Source of the DNA: JBFWMG01 sp050251715
GTDB lineage: Bacteria > Desulfobacterota > Desulfovibrionia > Desulfovibrionales > Desulfovibrionaceae
NCBI GenBank assembly: GCA_050251715.1
Contig: JBFWMG010000002.1
Location: 202,566-266,565 of the forward strand
DNA length: 64,000 bases
Reading direction: 5' to 3'
Positions within the stretch are counted from its first letter, which is position 1; each line of letters begins with the position of its first letter. The notes under the pieces were generated by a model. That model was not told the DNA's origin, made no database searches, and was given only the letters and a program-made list of their open reading frames with translations. Positions 49,099 through 56,483 of the stretch are shown here, one piece after another. The position numbers and the translations under genes were made by a program.

Positions 49099-51090
49099 TT
49101 GAAACGCTTTTTTGTTTCCACGCCCATCTATTACGTCAACGCCAAACCGCACCTCGGCCACGCCTACACCACCATCGTGGCCGACTGCATGGCGCGTTTC
49201 CACAAGATGTGCGGCGAGGAGGTCTTCTTCCTCACCGGCACCGACGAGCACGGCGACAAGATCGACCAGGCCGCGCAGAAGAACAACAGCACCCCGCAGC
49301 AGTACGCGGACGAGATAAGCGGCCTGTTCCGCGACCTGTGGCCGCAGCTGGGCATCGAGTACTCCCGCTTCATCCGCACCACCGAGGACGAGCACAAAAA
49401 GACCGTGCAGGCCTTTCTGCAAAAGGTCTACGACTCGGGCGACATCTATTTCGGCGAATACGGCGGCCACTACTGCTACGGCTGCGAGCGGTTCTACACC
49501 GAAAAGGAATTGGAGGACGGCCTGTGCCCGCAGCACAAGGTCAAGCCCGAGTTCATTCAGGAAAAGAACTATTTCTTCCGCATGGAGCGCCACCAGCAAT
49601 GGCTCATCGAGCACATCAAGGCCAACCCCGATTTCATCCGGCCCGAGCGCTACCGCAACGAGGTGCTCAGCCTGCTCGAAAGCGGCGCGCTGGAAGACCT
49701 GTGCATCTCGCGGCCCAAGAGCCGCCTTTCCTGGGGCATCGAGCTGCCGTTCGACACGGATTTCGTGTGCTACGTCTGGTTCGACGCGCTGCTCAACTAC
49801 GTCACCGCCCTGGGCTGGCCCGACGGCGACAAGCTGGCCGCCTTCTGGCCCGGCGCGCAGCATCTGGTGGCCAAGGACATCCTCAAGCCCCATGCCGTGT
49901 TCTGGCCCACCATGCTCCGCGCGGCGGGCATGGAGCCCTACGGCAACCTGAACGTGCATGGCTATTGGTTGATGAGCCACGCCAAGATGTCAAAATCACT
50001 GGGCAATGTTGTCGAGCCGCTCACGCTCAAGGATACCTACGGCCTGTCCGCCTTCCGCTACTTCCTCCTGCGCGAGATGCACTATGGCAGCGACGCCAAC
50101 TTCTCCGAAGAGGCGCTGGTGGACCGCCTGAACGCCGACCTGGCCAACGACCTGGGCAACCTGTTCAACCGCGTGCTGGCCATGACCCACAAGTATTTCG
50201 AAGGGATAACCCCCGCTCCCGGCCCGCTTTCCGCAGAGGACGAGGCGTTCAAGACCCTGGGGCTCGACGCGGCGGCCAATTTCCAGACCCTTTTCGCCAA
50301 CGTGCAGTTCTCGCGCGGCCTCGAAGCGCTGTGGGAGTTCGTGCGCGGCATGAACAAGTACATCGATTCCTCGGCCCCGTGGGCGCTCTACAAGGCGCAG
50401 GACATGGAGCGCCTGGGCACGGTCATGTACATGCTGCTGGAAGGCATGCGCAAGGCCGCCCTGCATCTGTGGCCGGTCATGCCCGAGGCGGCGGAACGCA
50501 TGCTCGAGCAGCTGGGCGCGCCCTTTGCCCACGACATGCGGCTCACCCCCGAGCGCGAGATCTGGGGTGTGCTGCAGCCCGGCACGCCGGTGCTCAAGAC
50601 CTCCAATCTCTTCCCCCGCGTGGACCTGGCCAAGGAAGAGGCCGCGCCCGCCAAGACGGAAAAACCCAAAAAGGACAAGGCGTCCAAGCCCGCCGCGCAG
50701 GCCGCGCCCACGCAGGCCGCCGCGCCCGCCAAGCCCGAGCCCCTGGCGCCCGGCGAAGCGCCGCTCGTCGAGTACGAGGATTTCACCAAGCTCGATCTGC
50801 GCTGCGGCACCGTGGTGGCCGCCGAGACGCATCCCAAGGCCGACCGCCTGCTGCGGCTCATGGTGGATATCGGCGAGGCCGGGGGGCCGCGCCAGATCGT
50901 GGGCGGCCTGGCCGAGTTCTTCAAACCCGAGGAACTGGTGGGCCGCCAGGTGATCGTCGTGGCCAACCTGGCCCCGCGCAAACTGCGCGGGCTCGAATCC
51001 AACGGCATGGTGCTTGCCGTGCGCGACGCGGGCACGCTGCGCCTCTTGGGCGTGAGTGCGCCTGTGGCCAACGGCGGCAAGGTCTCCTAG
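49099..51090 (+). CDS. metG: Methionine-tRNA ligase with C-terminal tRNA-binding domain
   Basis: 663 residues from a TTG start at 49099, 6 nt after AAAGGAG. The HIGH-like signature is KPHLGH (H18-H21). The zinc-knuckle region has CYGCERF and CPQHK, and KMSKS is at residues 296-300 (AKMSKSLGN). After the anticodon-binding helical domain comes an Ala/Lys/Pro linker, then an EMAP/Trbp-type domain (YEDFTKLDLRCGTVVAAETH, QIVGGLAEFFKPEELVGRQV, LRGLESNGMVLAV) that aids dimerisation and tRNA binding. It charges initiator and elongator tRNA-Met. Confidence 0.95.
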   Translation: MKRFFVSTPIYYVNAKPHLGHAYTTIVADCMARFHKMCGEEVFFLTGTDEHGDKIDQAAQKNNSTPQQYADEISGLFRDLWPQLGIEYSRFIRTTEDEHKKTVQAFLQKVYDSGDIYFGEYGGHYCYGCERFYTEKELEDGLCPQHKVKPEFIQEKNYFFRMERHQQWLIEHIKANPDFIRPERYRNEVLSLLESGALEDLCISRPKSRLSWGIELPFDTDFVCYVWFDALLNYVTALGWPDGDKLAAFWPGAQHLVAKDILKPHAVFWPTMLRAAGMEPYGNLNVHGYWLMSHAKMSKSLGNVVEPLTLKDTYGLSAFRYFLLREMHYGSDANFSEEALVDRLNADLANDLGNLFNRVLAMTHKYFEGITPAPGPLSAEDEAFKTLGLDAAANFQTLFANVQFSRGLEALWEFVRGMNKYIDSSAPWALYKAQDMERLGTVMYMLLEGMRKAALHLWPVMPEAAERMLEQLGAPFAHDMRLTPEREIWGVLQPGTPVLKTSNLFPRVDLAKEEAAPAKTEKPKKDKASKPAAQAAPTQAAAPAKPEPLAPGEAPLVEYEDFTKLDLRCGTVVAAETHPKADRLLRLMVDIGEAGGPRQIVGGLAEFFKPEELVGRQVIVVANLAPRKLRGLESNGMVLAVRDAGTLRLLGVSAPVANGGKVS

Positions 51091-51128
51091 CGTCGCGTCC
51101 TCGCAATGAGTGGATACGAATTTTGAGG

Positions 51129-51155
51129 ATAATAACTTAAAATTTATTATTTTTT
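51129..51155 (+). terminator. AT-rich terminator of metG
   Basis: ATAATAA (51129-51135) pairs with TTATTAT (51144-51150) across an 8-nt loop, followed by TTTTT, 40 bp after the metG stop. The stem is AT-only, so it is weak, but the U-tract is good. Confidence 0.55.
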
Positions 51156-51185
51156 CCTTGAAGAACACGGTCATGTTCTTCAAGG
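51156..51185 (+). promoter_or_regulatory. Perfect hairpin in the gmhB upstream region
   Basis: CCTTGAAGAACA (51156-51167) with TGTTCTTCAAGG (51174-51185), 12-bp arms and a 6-nt loop, directly after the metG terminator U-tract. A second small hairpin (GCCCTC with GAGGGC) follows near 51275-51291, just before the gmhB start. They may be leader structures of the heptose operon. Confidence 0.5.
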
Positions 51186-51310
51186 ACGCGACACGAGCGG
51201 GGCGGTTGTGCCGGTCAGGCCGCAGGCGTTCGATGCGATGACGTCTTTCGATACGTTGGATACATAACTCGTATGCCCTCTCCGTGAGGGCGCAACGCGA
51301 ATGGAACCCC

Positions 51311-51910
51311 ATGGCGCGCATTCAAAACCTGTTCCTGGACCGCGACGGCACCATTATCGTGGACAAGCACTACCTGAGCGATCCGGACGGCGTGGAACTC
51401 CTGCCCGGCGCGGGGCAGGCGTTGTGGCGCATGGCCGGGGCGGGCGTGAACCTGTTCATCGTCACCAACCAGTCCGGTATTGGCCGGGGCTATTTCCCCC
51501 TGGCCGATTTCGAGGCGTGCAGCCATCGCCTGGCCGACATCCTGCGGGGCCACGGCATCGTGGTGGCGGGCGAGGCGTATTGCCCGCACGGACCGGACGA
51601 TGCCTGCGACTGCCGCAAGCCGGGCCTGGGCATGTGGCGCGAACTGGCCGAGGCCCATGGCCTCGATCCCGCCACCTGCGCCATGATCGGCGACCGGCGC
51701 GCCGACATCGCCTTTGGCCTGAACGCGGGCTTTGCCGCCTCCGTGCTGGTGCGCACCGGCCTTGGCGATGCCGAGGCCGCCGCCCTGGGCTTGCCCGGTC
51801 TCGACCCCCAGGCCGAGCCCGCGCAAGCGCTCACGGAACGCCGGCCAGACTGGCCCCATGCCCAGGCCCGCGACCTGGCCGCCGCCTGCGCCTGGCTGCT
51901 GGCCCAATAA
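51311..51910 (+). CDS. gmhB: D-glycero-D-manno-heptose 1,7-bisphosphate 7-phosphatase
   Basis: 199 residues, HAD superfamily. The catalytic motif is FLDRDGTIIVD (nucleophile Asp and acid-base Asp), with FIVTNQSGIGRGYF, the zinc-binding CPHGPDDACDCRKP and MIGDRRADIAFGLNAGF. This set is diagnostic of GmhB, which dephosphorylates heptose bisphosphate during ADP-heptose synthesis for LPS core. The chosen ATG has no strong ribosome site; a GTG at 51284 would add nine residues. It precedes two heptosyltransferase genes. Confidence 0.88.
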   Translation: MARIQNLFLDRDGTIIVDKHYLSDPDGVELLPGAGQALWRMAGAGVNLFIVTNQSGIGRGYFPLADFEACSHRLADILRGHGIVVAGEAYCPHGPDDACDCRKPGLGMWRELAEAHGLDPATCAMIGDRRADIAFGLNAGFAASVLVRTGLGDAEAAALGLPGLDPQAEPAQALTERRPDWPHAQARDLAAACAWLLAQ

Positions 51911-51925
51911 CGCCGAGCGCCAGCC

Positions 51926-52990
51926 ATGAACAAGATAGGCATCTGGAACACCGCGTTTCTGGGCGACGCCATTCTCACGCTGCCGCTCATCCGCACCGTC
52001 AAGCACGCCTTTCCCGAGGCCGAACTCCATTTCTTTGTCCGTGGCGGGCTGGAGAGCCTGTTCACCGCCCAGCCCGACATCGCCGCCGTGCACCCCTTTT
52101 CCAAGCGCGGCGCGCAAAAAGGGCTTGCCGCCGCCTATTCCCTGGGGCGGGCGCTCTCGAATCAAGGCTACGGCCTGTGGATTTCCGCCCACGCCAGCCT
52201 GCGCAGCGCCGCGATCGCCCGCTGGTCCAGCATCAAAACCCGCATCGGCTACGCCGCGCCCTGGTACAACCGGTGGTGCTACACCCATACCGTGCCCCGC
52301 CGCTTCAACCAGCTGGACGAGATCGAACGCCTGCTGCAACTGGCCAAGCCCCTCGGCGTGCCCCAACTCTTCGACTGGCCCGAAATGGTGCTGCCCGCCG
52401 CGTCCCAGGAACGCGCCGCCGCCTTTTGGCAGGCCGAAGGCCTGGACAACGCGCCCGTGCTCGGCATCCATCCCGGCTCGGTGTGGCCCACCAAATGCTG
52501 GCCCGCCGACAATTTTGCCGCCCTGGCCGCCACCGCCGCAACCCATGGCGCAACCGTCCTCGTGTTCGCCGGGCCCGGCGAGGAAACGCTCGCCCGCACG
52601 GTCATCGCCTCGGCCCGCGCCGCCATGGCGCCCACCGCGTCGGCCGGACGCATCCTCGACCTGTCCGGCGCGCTGTCCCTGCCCGATCTCGCCGCCTACA
52701 TAGGCCGCCTGTCCGGCTACCTGACCAACGACTCCGGCCCCATGCACATGGCCTGGACCCAGCGCGTGCCCACCGTGGCCCTGTTCGGCCCCACGGTGCG
52801 CCGCCTCGGCTTCTTCCCGCGCGGCGGCCACAGCCAGGTGCTGGAAGTGGATATGGACTGCCGCCCCTGCGGCCTGCACGGGCACAAGGCCTGTCCCGAA
52901 GGCACCCATGCCTGCATGCGGGCCATGACGCCCGACGTCGTCTGGCCCCATGTGGCCCACGCCATGGGCCTGCTGGGCACGGGAGCCTGA
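51926..52990 (+). CDS. waaF: ADP-heptose:LPS heptosyltransferase II-like (GT9)
   Basis: 354 residues, GT-B fold. The N-terminus IGIWNTAFLGDAILTLPLIR and the C-terminal region LGIHPGSVWPTKCWPADNF, LTNDSGPMHMAWTQRVPTVA and LFGPTVRRLGFFPRGG match GT9 heptosyltransferases, with the DSGPMH donor-site motif. The CRPCGLHGHKACPEGTHACM cysteine cluster near the C-terminus is common in this family. It adds heptose to the inner LPS core. WaaF is the best guess; WaaQ-type specificity cannot be excluded. Confidence 0.85.
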   Translation: MNKIGIWNTAFLGDAILTLPLIRTVKHAFPEAELHFFVRGGLESLFTAQPDIAAVHPFSKRGAQKGLAAAYSLGRALSNQGYGLWISAHASLRSAAIARWSSIKTRIGYAAPWYNRWCYTHTVPRRFNQLDEIERLLQLAKPLGVPQLFDWPEMVLPAASQERAAAFWQAEGLDNAPVLGIHPGSVWPTKCWPADNFAALAATAATHGATVLVFAGPGEETLARTVIASARAAMAPTASAGRILDLSGALSLPDLAAYIGRLSGYLTNDSGPMHMAWTQRVPTVALFGPTVRRLGFFPRGGHSQVLEVDMDCRPCGLHGHKACPEGTHACMRAMTPDVVWPHVAHAMGLLGTGA

Positions 52991-52992
52991 CC

Positions 52993-54018
52993 GTGGCCCC
53001 GCCCGCCCGCATGCTGCCCGACCGCTGGTGCGTCGTCCGCCTGGGCCACCTGGGCGACGTGGCCCTGGCCACCGGCGTGCTGCGCTGGTGGCACGCCACG
53101 CGCGGCTGGCGCTTCGTCTTTGTCACCCGCGCCGCCAACGCGCCGCTCCTGCAAGGCCATCCGGCCATCGATACCGTGGTGGCCGTGCCGGAAACCTCCC
53201 TGGACGGCGCGGCCTGGCTTGCTCAATGCCGCGCACTCGCCGCCCGCTTTCCCGGCCACGGACTGCTCGATCTGCACGGCACCCTGCGCTCCCGCGTCCT
53301 GGCCCGCTCCTGGACCGGCCCCGTGCGCCGCTATCCCAAATTTCCCCTGCGCCGCCGCCTCTACCTGGCCACGCGGTGGCCCCTCCTGGCCGGACCGCTC
53401 TTCGCCACCAACGTGCCGCAACGGTATGCCCTGGCCGTGGAAGCCGCCGCGCCCGACCGCGCCGAACTGCTGCCGTCCATCACCCTGGCTCCCGCAGAAC
53501 TGGAAGCGGGCAGGGTGGCCCTTGCCCCCCTCCTGCGGCCCGGCGCGCCCTGCGTCGCCCTGCATCCCTATGCCACCCACCCGGACAAGGCCTGGCCCGC
53601 CGACCACTGGCGCACCCTCGCCGCCCGGCTTGACGCCGCAAGCGTGAACTGGTTCGCCATAGGCCGCGCCGATGCGCCCATCCCCGGCCTCGACGCTGCC
53701 CGCGACTTCACCAACCGCACCGATCTGCGCCAGACCTGCGCGTTGCTCGCCCACGCCGCCGCCCTGGTCACCGGCGATTCCGGCCCCATGCACCTCGCCT
53801 CCGGCGTGGGCACGCCCGTGATCTCGCTGTTCGGCCCCACCAACGCCGCCTGGGGATTTGTTCCCGCCGGACCGCGCGACGTGGTGCTTGAACGGCCGCT
53901 CGCGTGCCGTCCCTGCTCGCTGCACGGCAAGCGTCCCTGCCCGCATGGCCGTGAATGCCTGGCGGGCATTGCGGTCGATGCCGTGATGGACGCGGTGGGA
54001 ACCGTGATCCGCGCATAG
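52993..54018 (+). CDS. ADP-heptose:LPS heptosyltransferase-like (GT9)
   Basis: 341 residues from a GTG at 52993 (GGGAGCC upstream; ATG at 53011 is the alternative). GT9 motifs: WCVVRLGHLGDVALATGVLR, VALHPYATHPDKAWPADHW, LVTGDSGPMHLASGVGTPVI and LFGPTNAAWGFVP, plus CRPCSLHGKRPCPHGRECL near the end. It is paralogous to the preceding gene and probably adds another heptose (WaaC-type) to the LPS core. The stop codon touches the first unit of a large non-coding repeat array. Confidence 0.82.
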   Translation: MAPPARMLPDRWCVVRLGHLGDVALATGVLRWWHATRGWRFVFVTRAANAPLLQGHPAIDTVVAVPETSLDGAAWLAQCRALAARFPGHGLLDLHGTLRSRVLARSWTGPVRRYPKFPLRRRLYLATRWPLLAGPLFATNVPQRYALAVEAAAPDRAELLPSITLAPAELEAGRVALAPLLRPGAPCVALHPYATHPDKAWPADHWRTLAARLDAASVNWFAIGRADAPIPGLDAARDFTNRTDLRQTCALLAHAAALVTGDSGPMHLASGVGTPVISLFGPTNAAWGFVPAGPRDVVLERPLACRPCSLHGKRPCPHGRECLAGIAVDAVMDAVGTVIRA

Positions 54019-55085
54019 CCGCTGCCGGTATGCGGGCAAAGGGGGCGGGAGGGCAATAATCGTGGCCGCACCGCATGCATCGCCTTTGCCTTTCCACGCG
54101 TTGCTCCTTCGACTCTCCTGGCCGGGGTTCAACCTCCGCGCCAATCCACCCCACACCCCCAACCGAATCGCTTTGAGGATGGGGGCGGCAAGGTGCCGCT
54201 GCCGGTATGCGGGCAAGGAGGTCGCCAGGGCGACAATCGTGGCCGCACAGCAAGCATCGCCTTTGCCTTTCCAAGCGCCGCGTTGGCGTTCCTCTTTGCC
54301 GGGGCATCACCCTCCGCGCCAATCCACCCCACACCCCCAACCAAAAAGTTTTGAGGATGGGGGCGGCAAGGTGCCGCTGCCGGTATGCGGGCAAAGGGGG
54401 CGGGAGGGCAATAATCGTGGCCGCACCGCATGCATCGCCTTTGCCTTTCCACGCGTTGCTCCCTCGGCTCTCCTGACTGGGGCTCACCCTCCGCGCCAAT
54501 TCCCCCCACACCCTCAACCGAATCGCTTTGAGGATGGGGTTTGGGGAAGGGCGGCTGATAGGCTGACGGGGCGTGCGGCGCGGCTGGAGGATGTGCTTAC
54601 GGGGGATTGGTGGATCGTGCTGGTTTCGTTTTATCGCCCGGTGGCGAGGGAGGCCTCTTTTGCTCCGCCGACGAAGCGTCGGAAGTCGCTACAAGAGGCA
54701 TCCCCCGCCACCTTTCGGATCACTATGTTTTGTTCCATCAGGACGGCAGGAAAGAATGAATCGGATGTCCTTAAAAAAATGTGTCGTCCCCCTTTGCCGC
54801 AGGCGCATCGTCGGCGTAACCGGCCTTGGCGCAGGCACGTCTTTCGGCCAACAAACCGCGCCCATCCCCCCGTTACCCCCCAACCAAAAAATTTTGAGGA
54901 TGGGGGCGGCAAGGTGCCGCTGCCGGTATGCGGGCAAAGAGGTCGCGAGGGCGACAATCGTGGCCGCACCGCATGCATCGCCTTTGCCTTTCCAACCGTT
55001 GCGCCACCGCCCCTACCCCTGCCGGGCCACCGCGCCTATCGTACCCGTTCACCACACCCCCAACCGAAAAGTTTTGAGGATGGGG
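54018..55085. repeat. Array of four 177-bp intergenic repeat units
   Basis: Units start with GCCGCTGCCGGTATGCGGGC at 54018, 54195, 54373 and 54916. The spacing of the first three is 177 and 178 bp. Each runs through ATCGTGGCCGCA, ATCGCCTTTGCCTTTCCA, CTCCGCGCCAAT and CCCCAACC to TTTGAGGATGGGG. Junctions between units form hairpin GCGGCA-AGG-TGCCGC. Units 1 and 3 are nearly identical, and units 2 and 4 share a different segment (GAGGTCG...GGGCGACAATCG). Frames through the array give repetitive Arg/Pro/Ala peptides without protein character, so it is treated as non-coding. Confidence 0.85.
54546..54867. other. Unique sequence interrupting the 177-bp repeat array
   Basis: About 320 bp between unit 3 and the tail of a further partial unit. 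It is less GC-rich in places (GATCACTATGTTTTGTTCC) and has no frame with convincing codon use or recognised motif. It may be an insertion into the array or an old gene remnant. Nothing identified. Confidence 0.3.
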
Positions 55086-55086
55086 T

Positions 55087-55122
55087 CCGGGGAAGGAACT
55101 TTTTCAAAAGTTCCTTCCCCGG
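55087..55122. terminator. Perfect 17-bp hairpin downstream of the MFS gene
   Basis: CCGGGGAAGGAACTTTT (55087-55103) pairs perfectly with AAAAGTTCCTTCCCCGG (55106-55122). It lies 52 bp beyond the leftward MFS stop and abuts the last 177-bp repeat core (GAGGATGGGGT). The inner A/T segment suggests terminator function. Confidence 0.75.
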
Positions 55123-55174
55123 CCGCCGGAGGCATTGCATTGTCGTTTCTGGCTGTTTCTTTGGGCGCGTGCGG

Positions 55175-56356
55175 CTAGGAGCGGCGCAGCAGGGGCATGC
55201 CCGCCAGTCCGGCGGCGGTGGCGATGCCGAGGGCGAGGAAGCCGTGGGCGAAGGAGCTGGTTTCGCCGAAGTAGCCCAGTGTGGTGGGCACCAGGCCGTT
55301 GCCCGCCAGCACGGCGAGGGGCACGATGAGGGACACGGCCACGTTGCGCACGTGGGCGGGGAACACCTCGGAGATGAGGGCGAAGCCTGCGGGGAAGAAG
55401 CAGACGGAGATGAGGGGTTGCACGACCACGACCACGAGCAGGGTTGCGCCGCTGGTCAGGCCCAGCAGGGCGGTGGTGATGGCGGCCAGGGCGAGGTAGA
55501 GCCCCAGGGTGAGACGGGGGCCGAGGCGGTCGGTGAGCCAGCCCGCGCCGAACACGGCCACGGGGCCGGACAGGCGGGAGATGGCGAGCAGGGTATTGGC
55601 CGCTTCGGGCGTCATGCCGCGTTCGCCGGTCAGGAACAGGGGCAGTACGCTGTAGGGGCCAAAGCTCACGGCGAGGCCGAGGAAGAAGAAGGCGATGAGC
55701 ACCCAGAATTCGCGGCGGCGGGAGATGGAGCCCACGAGGCTGAAATTGGGCATTTCGCCTTTGAAGTCGCCGCCTTTGCCAAAGCGGGCATAGATGATGC
55801 CGATGGCGATGGCGGTCACGCCCAGGCAGGCCAGCACGCCGCGCCAGGACATGATGTGCAGCAGGGCTTCGGCCAGCAGGGGAGCGACGATGAAGCTGAC
55901 GTTGGGGGCGATTTCGTGCACCGCCACGGCCTTGCCATAGTCCTTGGGCGTGACCAGGGAGGTGAGCGCGGCGATGCCGGAGCCGAGGTACAGGCCGCAG
56001 CCCATGCCAAAGCCGCAGAGCAGCAGTTCGGTGGCGGGCAGGGTGGTGGTGTTGGCCAGCAGCAGGAGCATGACGCCGATGATGACGGAGGAGATCGCGA
56101 GGGTGGTGCGGTGGGTCACGCGGCAGGACACGATGCCGGAGAACAGCAGGGTGAGGCTGTAGCCCACGGAGATGTCGAGGAACAGGCGGCCCGCCTGGAT
56201 GTGGGTCAGGTTCAGGTCCGCCTCGATGGCGATCATGAGTGGGGCGAAGATGATGCGGGTGATGAAATTGAGGAAGAAGACCGCCGTGATGAGCAGAAGC
56301 CAGGGCAGGGCTTTTGAAAAGGGGAGTGATGCGTGGGGTGTCGGCGTGGCGGTCAT
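55175..56356 (-). CDS. Major facilitator superfamily transporter
   Basis: 393 residues with 12 predicted hydrophobic segments. The first ends in FLNFITRIIFAPLMIAIE, and MFS-type loops are visible, for example SGIVSCRVTHRTTLAISSVI after TM2 and GAGWLTDRLGPRLTLGLYLA after TM8. Conserved LGYFGETSSFAHGFLALGIA near the C-terminus. Substrate cannot be read from sequence; the layout (short cytosolic ends, 6 + 6) fits an antiporter of drug or organic-anion type. Single gene, leftward, flanked by the kinase gene upstream. Confidence 0.85.
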   Translation of the reverse strand: MTATPTPHASLPFSKALPWLLLITAVFFLNFITRIIFAPLMIAIEADLNLTHIQAGRLFLDISVGYSLTLLFSGIVSCRVTHRTTLAISSVIIGVMLLLLANTTTLPATELLLCGFGMGCGLYLGSGIAALTSLVTPKDYGKAVAVHEIAPNVSFIVAPLLAEALLHIMSWRGVLACLGVTAIAIGIIYARFGKGGDFKGEMPNFSLVGSISRRREFWVLIAFFFLGLAVSFGPYSVLPLFLTGERGMTPEAANTLLAISRLSGPVAVFGAGWLTDRLGPRLTLGLYLALAAITTALLGLTSGATLLVVVVVQPLISVCFFPAGFALISEVFPAHVRNVAVSLIVPLAVLAGNGLVPTTLGYFGETSSFAHGFLALGIATAAGLAGMPLLRRS

Positions 56357-56483
56357 GGTGCCCTCGGGTATGGCGAAGGTTCACGTATCCTTTCTGAAAA
56401 GGGGTGGCAAGCGAAAACACGCCAGGGGCGCGGCGTGGCGGGGGGAGAGGGAGGGGCGGGGATGGAGGCGGAGTCCGTTTGGG

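Noticed and set aside
54062..56317. A 751-codon rightward open frame through the repeat array and across the MFS gene
   Set aside because: Its first part is translation of the 177-bp repeats and the rest is antisense to a clear MFS transporter. The peptide is Gly/Glu/Asp/His-rich low complexity without a domain.
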